From assembly GCA_033977485.1 (NCBI GenBank), contig CM066983.1:67566010-67630009 (forward strand): a stretch of 64,000 nt of DNA, written 5' to 3'. The notes beneath the pieces are model-generated. The model did not search any database. It was not told the DNA's origin and worked only from the letters and a program-made list of their open reading frames with translations. Both the position numbers and the translations under genes were made by a program. Below, in pieces: positions 11,417 to 23,591 of this stretch (position 1 is the stretch's first letter; each line of letters starts with the position of its first letter). The stretch comes from Hydrangea macrophylla. Lineage: Eukaryota > Streptophyta > Magnoliopsida > Cornales > Hydrangeaceae.

Positions 11417-13080
11417 TCAAACATACTTTAACCTACTCTCAAGCCAAATTACATATCCACCTTGAACAAAGCCTCCCAAGGTATCGAAGCCACCTTGAGG
11501 AGGGTCGAACAAATGAGTATTGGGATCAATCATTTCCTCGATATAAACTTTCTTTTCGTCAATACCAACGTTTTTGAAGTGATACTTTTTAGCACTAGCA
11601 TCCGTCACAACATACGCTTTGCAAATTCTTTCCTAAATTTATCAAGTAAGATAACCGAGGGTTTGTTGGTGGGAGTAGGCATAGAATGAAGAGATTTCGA
11701 TTTTCCATCGTGCCAAAAACGTATTCAAGTTTTGACCTAAATGAATAGGGCGATCAACTAAATTGGATGCAACATCACTTGAAGGAGTAGTCACCATTGG
11801 AGGGGTACTCATATTTGAAAACTTGGTAATAAAAGACATGATTACACCCTCAAAATTGTTAAGTCTTGAGATGACTTCATCCTTAAATGATTTGTATTCT
11901 TCATTTGTCTTAACTTTTTGTTCAATTATTGACCTTGCCACCCCAAGTTGACTTAGTTGCTTCTTAGAGACATGGGAACCCACGGCACGAACCCCACCTC
12001 CCTTAAGTTCCTTCCCAAATACTTCTGCTAATTCATCATTGTCAAGGTCTTCACACGTGTCAGTACATTCCGAGTCAGACAAGCTTTGGCTTTTTTTTTT
12101 CTTTTTTTTTTTTTTTTTTTTTTTTCTATTTCCAGCAGATATAACTTCGTCCTAAAGTGCATAAAAGTAAAACTTGTAATATTAAAATAAAATAATTATG
12201 CTAAACTTTAAACCTACGAACAATCAAATATGTTATTCATATATTTACTCTTAGCACTCTCTAACACAGTCCCATCACTACGCTCATGTGCCGCCAGCCA
12301 TTTGTCTACACGACGAATTTTTTTTCCAGGATTTTCTTGTTCCTAGACATTTAAATTTAATGAGCTAGTTAAAAAAAAAAGTTGTTAACACAAAATGTGT
12401 AACAAATGATACAAATCATTAAGAATTGTTTTTTAGCAGGAGCAACGCCCAAAAGTATGGGGAGTCTCCTGTTGTTTTCGATTGTTACAATTTATAACAT
12501 TTTGCTGCTTCCTTTTTGGATCACTCTCATTTTCTACAAACTTTCTCCAAATATGTGGATCAATACCGGCCGGCCCGACTTCTTCATTCAAAAGGGCCCT
12601 CAAATTGTTTTTGTAAGACCTAAACTTTTGGGGCCACGACTTCTCCACCAATGGTCGAGCCACATCTGGTGGAACATCTAGTTCAAATTCACCCTAGTAG
12701 TGGAATAAGATATTATGTTATAAGTAAATCATTAAAACAAAACAACTAACTAAACAAAGAGCATACAAACAAAAGTTTACCATCAAAGCATGCCAAACAT
12801 CGTCTTTGAAGTTCTTTGGCACAGTTCAAAAATCTTTATAGTTAATTGGAAGGTAGCTTCTCACAAAATCCCCCGTACGACTACTCCATATCTTCGCATA
12901 TTTACCCACAACAGATCCGTCAGCTTAAATTATGACTTTCATTTTCTCCTTCGGGCCCTTTAGGGCTTTGCTTCTTGATGACTCAAATGCGGGCGGGGCT
13001 GAAGAAGATGGCTGAGATCAACTCAGGTTTGAATTACCTACATTTGTTGACATTATACCGAATGCCTATCATTTGAAAAT
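11417..13080 (-). pseudogene. TNP1-type CACTA protein, copy 2
   Basis: Exons on the minus strand run from about 13080 to 11417. They include KSWPQKFRSYKNNLRALLN (12663-12433), CEDLDNDELAEVFGKELKGG with AVGSHVSKKQLSQLG (12082 onward), and a last segment KKVYIEEMIDPNTHLFDPP ending GGYVIWLESRLKYV at 11417. The gene parallels the better preserved copy at 56241-57224. A frameshift near 11690 separates the last two segments, and a stop falls in KDF-stop-TVPKNF near 12835. A long T-run at about 12090-12126, much shorter in copy 1, lies in the intron upstream of the DLDNDEL exon. Confidence 0.7.
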
Positions 13081-13301
13081 AAGGTGTTATTTCACAAGCA
13101 ATATTAAATTAAAAATAACAATATTAAATGACATAGCAACAATTAACGGACCACAAGGACATTTTTACAATAAAGGTAGCAATTATATTCCAAAATTAGC
13201 AACAATTAATTGGCCGTAAGGAATTTTTACAATAAAGGTAGCAATTACAATCTCAACATAGTATCAATTAGTGCAAAAGCCAAAAGTTAGGCAGAGTCAT
13301 G

Positions 13302-14069
13302 CTACTTCAACAGGTTTTCAAAATGTAGTTGGTCTTCAAGAGTAGATTGGAAGATCGTTGGTATCTCTAACTCGTCTACTCGCTTGGTCAATCTCTTCGG
13401 TGAATGTACAACAACCCACCAATTGGGATTTCTAACGTCTTTCGAATAGAAGACTTGACTCGCCTCAAAAGCAAGAATGACAGGCTCATCTAGCTCGCTA
13501 CTGACACTCTTTAACTTGTCAAAATTTACTAGAACCAAATTAGGGTCCAGACAGTGATTACAACCATTGGTCTTGTTCTCCACCCTCACCCAATCGCAAT
13601 AAAACACTACCTCTTTAAATATTATATAGTCTAACTCAATTATATGTTTGATAATCCCATACCACATAGTCCAAGCATCCTTGAGCCTTTTATCACTTTT
13701 TTTAGCCCTAAATTGAGTCCATGCTTTCATGTAAACACCGCTATCTTGCGTGACAATAGTGTCATAGTGATACCTAGGAGAAAATACAAAACCATTAATG
13801 CAGTACTTTTTGTATGTTTTAACCATGTGGGAAGGCCCTTGAACTAAACGCCACAAAATAGCCTTTGTCTCTGTCTCTCCAGAAGGCACCAACTGTGAAA
13901 AGGAAACAAAGGACAATAAGAATCTAACTAAGGATGGAACATATTTCAGGAGGTTTAGTAATGAAAAGAATACCTTTTCATATAACCAAAGGATGAAAGA
14001 AGTTTGTAACTCTACTTCTGTCTTTGTAATCCCTTTTCCTTTACCACAAGAAGTGGATTCCAAAAGCAC
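13302..14069 (-). CDS. TNP2 C-terminal fragment with DUF4216, open 255 codons
   Basis: An uninterrupted frame that starts with a polar leader (STSCGKGKGITKTEVELQTS) and a hydrophobic stretch. It continues with the DUF4216 core: VKTYKKYCINGFVFSPRYHY, VTQDSGVYMKAWTQF, FYCDWVRVENKTNGCN and LAFEASQVFYSKD. DUF4216 is the C-terminal domain of CACTA TNP2 proteins. The N-terminal transposase domains (transposase-associated zinc finger, DDE core, DUF4218) are absent, so this cannot be an active transposase. It may be the 5' part of a transcript that continues into the TNP1-type exons. Confidence 0.65.
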   Translation of the reverse strand: MLLESTSCGKGKGITKTEVELQTSFILWLYEKVFFSLLNLLKYVPSLVRFLLSFVSFSQLVPSGETETKAILWRLVQGPSHMVKTYKKYCINGFVFSPRYHYDTIVTQDSGVYMKAWTQFRAKKSDKRLKDAWTMWYGIIKHIIELDYIIFKEVVFYCDWVRVENKTNGCNHCLDPNLVLVNFDKLKSVSSELDEPVILAFEASQVFYSKDVRNPNWWVVVHSPKRLTKRVDELEIPTIFQSTLEDQLHFENLLK

Positions 14070-14277
14070 TTTATACTCACTGAAATTTGTAGATACAAGT
14101 TTGAATATTAGTTGTTATGGGTGGAATTCAATAAATATGTTCGAAGAACTCAAACCTGTAGTATTCCGCAAGTCCGTCAATATTAAGTTGAAACAATGCC
14201 CATCGACGTATTTGTTGAAATTGACTAGGTTCCAACCTTAGGGTACTATCGTCGAGCAAAGGCCCTTCATCAGAGAT

Positions 14278-14335
14278 ATAGTGTGTGTGTGTGTGTGTGC
14301 ATGTGTGTGTGTATGTATGTGTATGTGTGCAAATC
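14278..14335. repeat. (GT)n microsatellite, and (GA)n at 14786-14822
   Basis: Interrupted GT/TGTA run, followed about 450 bp later by a GA run. The GT run is shorter in copy 1 (10520-10555), as expected for slippage. Confidence 0.9.
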
Positions 14336-14899
14336 TCTGCAGAGAGTATGTGTGCGTGTGAGAGAGAATTGAACAGTTAGAAGTAAATTGAACAATTACA
14401 TTTCAATTATTCACAGTATGCACAAAAGAACACAAATTATTTACAATATATACCCACAAAGAATCAAGATGAAAACAATATAAATATAAATTTAAATTTA
14501 AGATTTTATACAGGGCAGAGAACTATTTCAAACTAATAAGTAACCAAATTAACTTATTGAACTTAGACAGAGCAGAGAACCATTTTGATCATTTTGCTGT
14601 ATATTGAAAAAAGGGGGGAGAAGGATCTAGACCTAATTTCTGCCCAGGTTGTGATGAAATAAGGTATTCACACTCACTATGCTAAATGATTTAGCTTCCC
14701 AGATTAAGTGCCATGACCTGTAAAAATAACAAAACAAAAAGAAGTAGAAGAAGAGAGAGAATAAATCAAAATGTTTAGTTTGGAGAGAGAGAGAGTGAGA
14801 GTGAGAGAGAGAGAGAGAGAGAATTGCTGCCTAGATTGAAGAATGGGGGAGATACAAAGCAAAAAAAAAAAAAGACAAAATGAAAAGAAAATCAAACTA

Positions 14900-17519
14900 A
14901 AGAATAGGAAAACTGAACCTATCCACCTTAGTGGACGGTTCAGATTCGCTTTGGGCGTAAAGTATGAGCAAGGATATTATATAGATAGAGAGAGATGCTA
15001 GTTGTCTTGTATTTGAAGTACATATATTTTTTATCATAACTTAAAAGGAAAGAATGAAACCCAAACATTGGAGTATTTCGTATGAACCTATGGGTGAGGT
15101 CGTAGATTGTAAAATTTATAAATGGAAACTTTGACCATTCAAATGAGAAGTTCTTTCCAAGAAAATAGATGGTAATGCACTCTTAATTCATGTCTTTTTT
15201 TTAATTTCTTTCATAAACAATGTGGGGAGGGAGCATTTTTCTACAATGTTAGTGGCAATACTTTAATCCCAATTGTTTATTCACAAAGCATTTTAACTAA
15301 GGTAGTGAACGTCCATGATCTACAATGTTTTAAGTCTATATCAATTACTAACCCTATTCCTCCATTACCTACTCTTAAGAGGAATTTTATAACATCTATG
15401 CGTTGAGGGGAATACTCCAAGCATATTTGAGCCCTCGATTGTAAAGATAAATAGTAACGTGGACATCAAGGTGATTCTAGCACATGGAACATGTTAACTC
15501 TCTAATCCATCATAATTCAAACTGAATGCATAGTCACCAAGCATTAGAACACCTTATCTGATAGCTATATAGTATGGAAGCAGTGTCTATACCCTAATGT
15601 CCCACTACTTCAATGATTCAACTGGTATGATTTACATAACTACTTAACATTAGTGGATAGACACTTCATAGATAAGATTGTAACGGTTTTGCTACTAGTT
15701 AACTTCCAAAAGTACTCACGTGCATCCAGAATAACGTTGTAGCAAGTCCTTGTACTTAGCTTTACACACTTGCAATTTGTGAAGATAAGAATGAAAGAGG
15801 GGGGAAAAAAGTTGAAATAAAAGATACAATTTCTATTTTTTTCACTCAAACAAAAGTAGGCAGCCAGAACTCAAACGAAAAAGTTGCAACCACAATACCA
15901 AATATCCACATCAACATTTATACAACCACAACATGCGGGAAAACGAGTAAAAACATAAGAGTCATCCACGAAATTTTTTATCAGACAAACTCCAAGTAAC
16001 TACAGTCCTTTCACTATGTTACCAATACTAAAATGATAATGAGTATCAAAAATAACAATAGTCAGTTTTAGACATGCAGATCAGTTGAGGTTGGACCCTT
16101 CTTTGTGTAATTACAAGAAAACACGACCACAGAAACTAAAACACTCTTGCTAGCCTCTATTAATTAAACAAAGGGTTAACTGAAAAATTCCAACAATATC
16201 TCCATGGAGTTTTGAGTTGAAAGCTCTCACTTAAAAAATAGTTCACTTCAAAAGATCCAATAGTCAACTAGATGCTTCAATATTCACACAAGAATAAACA
16301 AAGTGGGCGGAAGGTGAGTACTAAATAACCAAATACATGAGTTTCCTACTAATTTTCTTCTTTACAAAAGACTTGACTCGTTTACTCTTCATACCTTCTC
16401 TCTAAGTTATATATAGTTATAGCCTATATATAAGTAGTTACTTAGAAGTCTTGGCGTAGAAAATGTGAACCATGTTGGGCACAGAAACCCTTTTTTTCCT
16501 TAAAATTTTTTTTTTGAGTTGTCCTACTTTCATAAATTTCCATGAAAAACAAGTGGTGATAGTAATGGATAAAAGGGTCTTTCTCTAAAGCAAAAAATGT
16601 CAAAAGTGTTGTATTGTGAGGTTATCAATGAATAACAAGAAGATATTTTTTTTGTGGGGTTGTCTTAATATTTGGTGTAGAAAAATGGGTAAAGAAAAAA
16701 TGCAGAATAAAGCTAATTAAGAGTATTGAAGTCATGGTCATAGATGAATTCTTGAGCCAGGTCACTAAACCTCTTGGGTAGTACACCCAAGAAGCTTACC
16801 ACTCGACCACAAGGGACTTGGTTAAATAGTAGAATCTGGGGTGCGCGCAAGCTGGCCCGGACACCTCCGATTATCAAAAAAAAAAAACAAAAGATCTGGG
16901 GGTTCAAATATGTAGAATCAATAATGCAGTATTACATTGGTATCATGGTAACTCAAACTTAATTAAAAAACAAATATAAAAAGTGAAGTCGATTATGTCC
17001 ATTAGAGTACCAAAGGAAACTCATATTCAAATATTTATTCAACCTTGAGTAAAAATTTCAACCATAGAAACATATAGTGAAAGTGGGATTTCTACAATAT
17101 AGCAGAAAAAGTGTATAAAGTTCAATCAATTTTAGTGTGAATATGCTAAAAAAAATCCGGTCATAGAGTAATCAGCAATATCTCCATAGTGACCCTTTAG
17201 ATGGCTAATGAAACCTCCAATAAGACTTTGTGTCGACGAATTTTGAAACCCTAACTCTCAATAGCTTTCAGATTCAATAAAAATTACAGATCTTCATCCC
17301 TTTCTACATCTCACCTCATGTGTTGATTTCCCAAAGCCCACCGCATTATCAAAACCACAATCCTAATACTCTCCAAACCTTATCAGCATTAAACCCTAAT
17401 TTTATTCACTTAGCTTGGGGTTCTATTTAGATCTTCAAATTGAAAGAGATGGAGGAAGAAGTATAAGGAAGAAAGTAAAAGAAGAAGAAGAAGAATAAAA
17501 ATAAGAAGGAGAAGAAAGA
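14900..17519. other. Non-coding interior of element A
   Basis: No protein family is recognisable over about 2.6 kb. The only distinct feature is a SINE-like piece near 16700-16890. The remainder is AT-rich. Confidence 0.5.
16700..16890 (+). mobile_element. SINE-like repeat fragment
   Basis: The segment GGTGCGCGCAAGCTGGCCCG near 16840, followed by GACACC, TTATC and a run of A, is a pattern I associate with dispersed plant SINE-like repeats. On the reverse strand GTGGTCGAGTGGTAAGC resembles a tRNA box A. I cannot define its ends or a target duplication. It is most likely a fragment. Confidence 0.35.
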
Positions 17520-17640
17520 GGGTCTTTATCGAGAGGAGGTCGGCGGCCTTAGTCAGCGGTTGCCTTGGGTTAGCGGCTGCCTTGGATCAGCGACGACGTG
17601 GTTGCGTCGGGTGGAGGTTGCGTGGCGAGTGTTTCCCCAC
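17520..17640 (-). repeat. GC-rich short repeats near the 5' end of A
   Basis: In an otherwise AT-rich element, about 100 bp are CpG-rich with a repeated GCGGTTGCCTTGG / GCGGCTGCCTTGG motif. It sits 320-440 bp inside the right terminus. Element C has a comparable GC-rich repeat about 400 bp inside its own 5' end. Confidence 0.6.
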
Positions 17641-17717
17641 TTTCTACTTTAGATATACTTTTTATTTTAGAGCCCCCATTGTTTACTTTCTAAAAATTCT
17701 TTTTATTATTTTTTTTA

Positions 17718-17955
17718 GACAATTTTGTAACAGATATAAAAGTTACAAATTTAAATACACTTGTTACATAAATTAACCAACCAAAATAATGGCAATCAGC
17801 AACGTTTTTACGAAATTTGTAACGGATATAAAATAATGGCAATTAGTAACGTTTTTACGGAATTTGTAACGGATATCCGTTACAAATTCGTAATGGGTAT
17901 TCCCGTTACAAATCAAAAAACTTGTCCGTTATAAATTTGCCCATATGGTGTAGTG
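17718..17955. repeat. Subterminal palindrome array and right terminus of A
   Basis: Copies such as GTAACGGATATCCGTTAC (shortened core) precede the inverted terminus ending at 17955. Confidence 0.85.
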
Positions 17956-18293
17956 TATATAATTTTGTACTCCAAATCCTAGTCAAACACCAAAATACAA
18001 GAAAAATTACCCAAAAAATGGAAAATTTGAGCTAACCCAAACTTGGAAAGCTGGCAATTAAAGAAAAATAGTAGCACAAATTGCATCTAAAATGGGATAT
18101 CGTAATGGTAATACCACATCCTTCGTGTATCCTTACTATAGTACATTTGGGTGGAGTCTTTTAAGTCATTATCGAAACAAAACAAAAATCGGCGTACAGA
18201 ATAGCAACAAGTTTTGATCATCTCACAGTTCCCAATCAATCATGGCCTTCTTTAATTCTTTCTTTCTTTCTTTTTTCTTCCCTGCTCAACGAA
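17956..18293. other. Spacer, no feature seen
   Basis: AT-rich sequence to the right of element A. It contains a TTTC-rich tract just left of the next gene's stop codon. Confidence 0.5.
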
Positions 18294-18553
18294 TTAGTAA
18301 AGAATAAAAGAAAATAAGAATATGCACAGAGAACCACTGAAAAACACAAGCCCAACTGCACTACTAACTAAACATACAAACTCTATGGACTCTGACAACA
18401 TGACACTTCTCTTGTATTTGTGTGCATACTCAGATTTGTAATTCCAACCATTTTGAAGTCTAAAAGTTGAGCACAACCTCTCCTTCTTTATCACCTCTTC
18501 AATTCTATCTCTTAGAACATACAAGTTTGCATTCACAATGTTTGTTGATCTTC
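18294..18553 (-). CDS. Last exon of a small conserved plant membrane protein
   Basis: On the minus strand a TTTTCAG acceptor at 18554 opens a frame RSTNIVNANLYVLRDRIEEV, then RLQNGWNYKSEYAHKYKR, a serine/glutamate stretch and one long hydrophobic segment. It ends at TAA (18296-18294). The order of a short polar coil, the NGWNYK motif and a single C-terminal transmembrane helix recalls a plant-specific family of unknown function that I have seen in many angiosperms. I cannot assign a role. No upstream exon is identifiable before the copia insertion at 18943, which may have separated it from its 5' part, so the gene may be broken. Confidence 0.5.
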
Positions 18554-18942
18554 CTGAAAATTAAAAGTTGAGATGTTTAGTGCAGATATTTTTTTCATGG
18601 TATATTGCCAAGATAATGGAGAGTTAGAAAAATTGCTTGGAAACCAAACTAAAACTCACAATCAATAAGGTAGAGTAATGCTATGGTTTTCAAATTTTGG
18701 ATAAACTGAATGTTACATAAATGGTATCGCACGCACTGATCTGTCGTACGACAACCAGAACTAGTACAACATGTATTGCCCAAAGTAATTGAAAACAAAA
18801 CTTTAGATTCATATTCGGGAAACAAATTAAACGCTACTCATAAAAGTACGTTCATATATATACATATGTTGAGAGAGAGTGTGTGTGTGTATCTTCATAA
18901 TGAAAACTTTGGGCCTTCACGTGGAGATAATTTGATACTTTA

Positions 18943-19544
18943 TGTTATAACATTTCAATAAAAAAAAATACTTTTAATTTGTTAAAGTAATAAATTTCTT
19001 GCAACAGTTCAATGACTAAACAAAACATTTTAGTCCTTATGGGTAGACACGTTTATATCTTTATTGTGCATTGAAGTCAGATAATTATATGAGTTTATTT
19101 GCTTGAAGTTACTACCCAACGAATACTACTTTCAATTGTACAATAAAGTTTTCCATTGACTAATAAAAGCTATTTCCAACTTAGATATACAAAGCATTCC
19201 TTAACTAATAGTATATATATTCATGTGTGTAAAACGTAGAAAGATATAGATCACTTTTGTCTCCTTCTTGAGGTTGTCTTATACAGAATCTGTTTTCTTC
19301 TAGAAAGCCATATACAACAATTATTTTAGTTATTATTTTTATAAGCTTTGTTTGGATAAAGAAGGCACTAGAGATGGCTTCTTGCTTATTGAGTTGTGCA
19401 GACTTGATAGGCCTACAGCAAGGGTGGCCGGGTTATTGTATCCCGGGGACGGCGTGCCAAAGTTCTACACACCTCATCTTGGTCACCCTCTTATTGATTA
19501 TATTGGTGGAGTTCGAGTTTTTTTGCTTATTATATTCTCCAACA
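18943..19544 (+). repeat. 5' LTR of the copia element
   Basis: It begins TGTTATAAC and ends TTCTCCAACA. Compared with the 3' LTR it lacks about 50 bp between the AAGTTCTAC and CCTCATCTTGG segments. Confidence 0.85.
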
Positions 19545-19563
19545 ATTTGAGAACATATATACC

Positions 19564-20482
19564 ATGGAGAATACTGGTGTTGGTTCTACTACCACTCTTA
19601 ATGTTGGGTCTAAAGACCTCAACATGCCATTCCGTTTTCATGGAGAGCATTTCAAGCGGTGGAGGCAAAAAACTCTTTTCTATCTCATGATTTTAAATGT
19701 TGGATATATTCTCACTGAAAAGAAGCCAAAAGCAAAAGAAGACATGTCGGAGGAGGAGAAAACAATGCATGAATAAGATGTTAGAAAATGGGAGAAAGAT
19801 AATTTATTTTGTAGAAACTATCTTCTAAATTGTCTTTCCGATGAGTTGTACGACTATTACGATCTAGCTTACTCTTCTTCAAAAAAGATATGGAAAGCAT
19901 TACATCAAAAATATAATGCTAAAGAAGCTAGCTCAAAAAAGTATGCTTGTAGTCGATACTTCAGGTTTCAAATGGTGGGAGACAAATCAGTGGTGGCACA
20001 AGCGTATGATCTCCAAATACTACCTCATGAAGTTTAAGCCGAGGGGATTCGTGAAGACGAGTAAATGCAAGTTGTTGCTATCATCGACAAGTTACCTGAT
20101 GCATGGAAGGAATTTGGAAAGGTTCTAAGGCACAAGCAAAAGGAGTTCTCAATTGAAAGCCTTATCACCCGCTTGAGAGTTGAAGAGGAGGCAAGGAAGC
20201 AAGGCAACACTGAGGTATTTAGTGGTACAAATGCCACTAAGGTAAAGTTTGATTACTCCTAGTAATAACATGCCAAAGACTTTTGAAAAAAATAATGCAA
20301 GAATGACACCAAAGAAAAACAACGTGAAATACAAGCCTAAGAGGAACCAACAATATAATGGGGCTAATTTTAACCAAAGGATGAACCAAGGACACCCTCC
20401 AAGGCAAGCACCAAATAATTATCAAGGTAATCCTAATAATTATTATGGTGTATGGTTTATATATGGGAAAGGCACGGCATAA
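19564..20482 (+). pseudogene. Copia gag, interrupted
   Basis: The frame starts only 19 bp after the LTR with MENTGVGSTTTLNVGSKDLN and carries the copia gag pattern [25 protein letters not shown] and [17 protein letters not shown]. Stops fall after KTMHE and after LPHEV, and a frameshift near 20260 precedes the basic tail. The CCHC zinc knuckle, normally CFxCGKxGHxxxxC, has degenerated to VWFIYGKGTA, stop, RLNC. The nucleocapsid function is therefore lost. Confidence 0.85.
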
Positions 20483-20485
20483 AGA

Positions 20486-20914
20486 TTGAATTGTCGTTAC
20501 CGGAGTCGCCAACCTGTTGGTCAAGCCAATGTCACCGAAGAGCCGCTTGTGGCTATGTTTATTGAGATAAACCATCTCGAAGGCAATGAAGGGTGGTGGA
20601 TTGATTCGGGTGCCTCTAAGAATGTGTGCTTTTATAGAGATTGGTTCAAATCCTATAGCCCCATGGAGAATGGAAAAAATATATTGCTTGGTGATTCCCA
20701 TACTACTCAAGTGTTGGGTTCGGGAGAGGTCCAAATTATATTCACTTCTGGACATATGGTAACTCTCAAGGATGTGTTGCATGCTCCCGAGATAAGGAAA
20801 ATTTTGGTTTCTGGATTTCGTTTGAATCCGATCAATATGTACATTCAAAAAATGGCATGTTTGTTGGAAAAGGATGTGCTTGTGATGGAATGTTTAAGCT
20901 TAACATTGAAATAA
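20486..20914 (+). pseudogene. Copia protease segment
   Basis: GWWIDSGASKNVCF contains the aspartic protease triad (DSGA, family D-S/T-G). It is followed by ILLGDSHTTQVLGSGEVQI and LKDVLHAPEIRKILVSGF, the usual flap and C-terminal strand. A frame break follows before the integrase. The active-site residues are intact, but the polyprotein is broken on both sides. Confidence 0.85.
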
Positions 20915-21039
20915 ATAAAAAGTCTAATGTTTCTGTTTACGTTGTTTCTTGAATTAATGTTTGGCATGCTCGTTTATGTGTAATTATGTAAAAAAAAATG
21001 AGTAATGTGGGTTTAATTCCTCGATTAAACAATGAATTT

Positions 21040-22092
21040 GAAAAATGTCAGTTTTGTAGTATGACAAAAATCACAAGAAAATCTTTTAAAAGTTTGGAAA
21101 GAAGTTCCGAATTCTTGATTTAATTCATACGGATATTTGTGAGTTTGAAGGAATATTATTGACCCGTGGTGGTAATAGATATTTTATAACCTTCATTGAT
21201 GATTTTTCAAAACTTTGTTTTGTTTATCTTATGAAGAATACAAGTGAAGCTTTTGAAAATTTGTTAATTTTCTTAAAGGAGGTAGAAAATCTTTTTGGTA
21301 AGAAGATTAAAAGGTTTAGAAGTGATAGAGGTAGAGAATATGACTCACTTGGTCTTAGAGATTGTATATATTCAGTCTTTGGGTATTGTTCATGAAATTA
21401 CACCACCTTACTCTCCTTCATCTAACGGAGAAGCGGAGATAAAAAATTGAACTTTGATAAACTTGGCAAATGCAATGCTTGTTAGTTCTGAGGCTCCTAA
21501 GAACCTATGGGGTGATGCGGTCTTAACCGCTAATTTTGTTTTAAATAGAGTACCAAATAAACATACTTTGGTCACACCGTATGAATTGTGGAAGGGTCAT
21601 AGACCCAATATTGATTATTTTAGAATTTGGGGTTACCTTGCCTATGTAAGGCTTACAGACCCACACCGTCCTAAACTTTGTAGTAGAGCTTCTAGATGTG
21701 CATTTTTAGGCTATGCATTGACTAGTAAGGCATATAGATTTTTGGAATTAGATAATAATGTTATTATTGAGTCTCTTAATGTAATTTTTCAAGATGATAA
21801 ATTTCCTTTCAAATCTAGAAATAGTGGGGGTCAAAATATTCAAAATAGAAAGGACCCTGAACCATCCATATCTTGCCTAAGAGATGGGGATAAAGATGAT
21901 GATCAACTTAGAAGGAGTAAAAGAGGTAGATCTAGAATTGAAAAAGATTTTGGTTCTAATTATTATGTGTATAATGTGAATGGTGATCCTACCTCTTTAG
22001 AAGAAGCTTTAGTTTCACCCGATTCGAATTCTTGGAAAGAAGCCATTAACGATGAAATGGACTCCCTAAATTCTAATAAAGTTGGAAGTTAG
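21040..22092 (+). pseudogene. Copia integrase, frameshifted
   Basis: Core residues are visible in IHTDICEFEG (first D), FITFIDDFSKLCFVYLM and FRSDRGREYDS (second D). A frame change near 21390 leads into a stretch where SNGEAE is the remnant of the glutamate motif, with a stop just after it. The C-terminal part (WGDAVLTANFVLNRVPNK, FRIWGYLAYVR) is open to 22092 and includes the hinge into reverse transcriptase. Confidence 0.85.
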
Positions 22093-22800
22093 TTGATCTC
22101 CCTCCGGGTTGTAAGACCATAGGGTGTAAATGGGTTTTGAGAAAAATTGAAACTGGATGGAATGATTGATAAATTCAAAGCTAGACTAGTAGCTAAAGGT
22201 TTTAAACAAAAAGGAGATATTGACTTCTTTGATACATTTTCTCCTATTTCTAAAATCACCTCTATTAGATTGTTAATAGCAGTAGCTACAGTTCAAAATC
22301 TGTTTATTCACCAATGGATGTCAAAACTGCCTTTCTAAACGGTGACTTAGAAGAAAAGATTTACATGGATCAACTAGAAGGTTTTGTAATGCCCGGTAAT
22401 GAAAAAATGTTTTGTAAACTTTTAAAATCTTTTTATGGCTTGAAACAGGCTCCTAAACAGTGGCATGAAAAGTTTGATAATTGTTTGATTTCAAACGGTT
22501 TCAAAACAAATGAGAGTGATAAATGTATATATTATCGATCTTTGGATAATGATCATGTGGTTAAATGCTTGTATGTGGATGATCTTTTAATTTTTGGTAC
22601 TAGCTTAAATATTATTGAAAATACAAAAACGCTACTTAGAAGTAATTTTGATATGAAAGATCTTGGAGAAGAAAATGTAATTCTTGGTATGCGAATTACT
22701 AGAACTTCTAATGGTATTTTTCTTGATCAATCTCACTATGTTGAAAAGATTTTGAAGAAATACAAATTTTACATGGAAAATCATGAATACTCCATTTGAT
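22093..22800 (+). pseudogene. Copia reverse transcriptase, frameshifted
   Basis: The frame KFKARLVAKGFKQKGDIDFF gives way after about 60 codons to MDVKTAFLNGDLEEKIYMDQ, a single-step frameshift near 22315. The second half has YGLKQAPKQWHEKF and the catalytic YVDDLLIF, then MKDLGEENVILGMRI. All catalytic aspartates are present, but the shift and upstream stops rule out a functional enzyme. Confidence 0.9.
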
Positions 22801-23591
22801 GCTAGTGTACATTTATTTCCTACTGAAAATGAAAATGAAAATGATATTTGTAATAAAAAAGAATATGCTAGCATCATTGGAAGTCTGATATATGCCACTG
22901 ACTGTACTAGGCCTGATATTGCCTATACAGTGGGAGTATTAGCAAGGTTTACAAGTAAATCAAATATTAGTCATTGGAATACCATTACTCGTGTAATGAC
23001 GTACTTGAAAGGAACCATTAATTGTGGTATATATAATGTATCAAAAGTTTCCCACTGTACTTGAGGGGTACAGTGATCCCGATTGGAATACTTTAGTAGG
23101 TGATTCGTTGTCTACCACTGGTTATATATTTACATTGGGAGGTGGGGCTATTTGTTGGAAATAAAAAAAACAACAAATAATAGCTAAAACCACAATGGAG
23201 GCTGAGCTTATTGCTCTTGCCTCAGCCAATGAAGAAGTGGGCTGGTTACGTGATTTGTTATCTGAAATTCCAATGTGGGAAAAACCTATACCCCCATCTT
23301 AATTCATTATGATAGTACTACAGCAATTGGTAGAGTACAAAATAAATATTATAATGGGAAATCCAGATCTTTTTAAGGAGAAAACACAGTAGTACTGTGA
23401 GGTCCTATATCAGTAATGGGATGATTGGAGTGAATTATGTTAGAACTGGTGATAATCTAGCAAATCCATTTACAAAAGCTCTAGCTAGAGAAAAGATTTG
23501 GATAGCATCGAGAGGGATGGGCCTAAGCCCAAAGAATAGTAAATCACCTATGAGGATACCCTACCTAGAACTCAGAGATCCTATGAACTAG
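22783..23591 (+). pseudogene. Copia RNase H and C-terminal segment
   Basis: IIGSLIYATDCTRPDIAYTV and ARFTSKSNISHW are the usual segment between reverse transcriptase and RNase H. RNase H itself is recognisable in AKTTMEAELIALASANEEVG but is interrupted by stops. The tail VNYVRTGDNLANPFTKALAR is the conserved C-terminus. The gene ends at 23591. Confidence 0.8.

Larger units (their letters stand above)
10798..17955 (-). mobile_element. CACTA element A (copy 2), full span between termini
   Basis: The left terminus CACTACACCATATGG starts at 10798 and the matching inverted terminus ends at 17955. Subterminal palindrome arrays sit inside both ends. The flanking trinucleotides differ (AGA left, TAT right), so the two ends probably did not enter in one event. 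Read right to left it holds a GC-rich 5' block, a long non-coding stretch, a DUF4216 frame and a TNP1-type gene. It lacks the main TNP2 catalytic part and should depend on help from elsewhere. Confidence 0.8.

Noticed and set aside
10798..17955. Treating this span as one simple insertion event
   Set aside because: The two ends have different flanking trinucleotides (AGA and TAT), while element C shows that this family makes matching 3-bp duplications.
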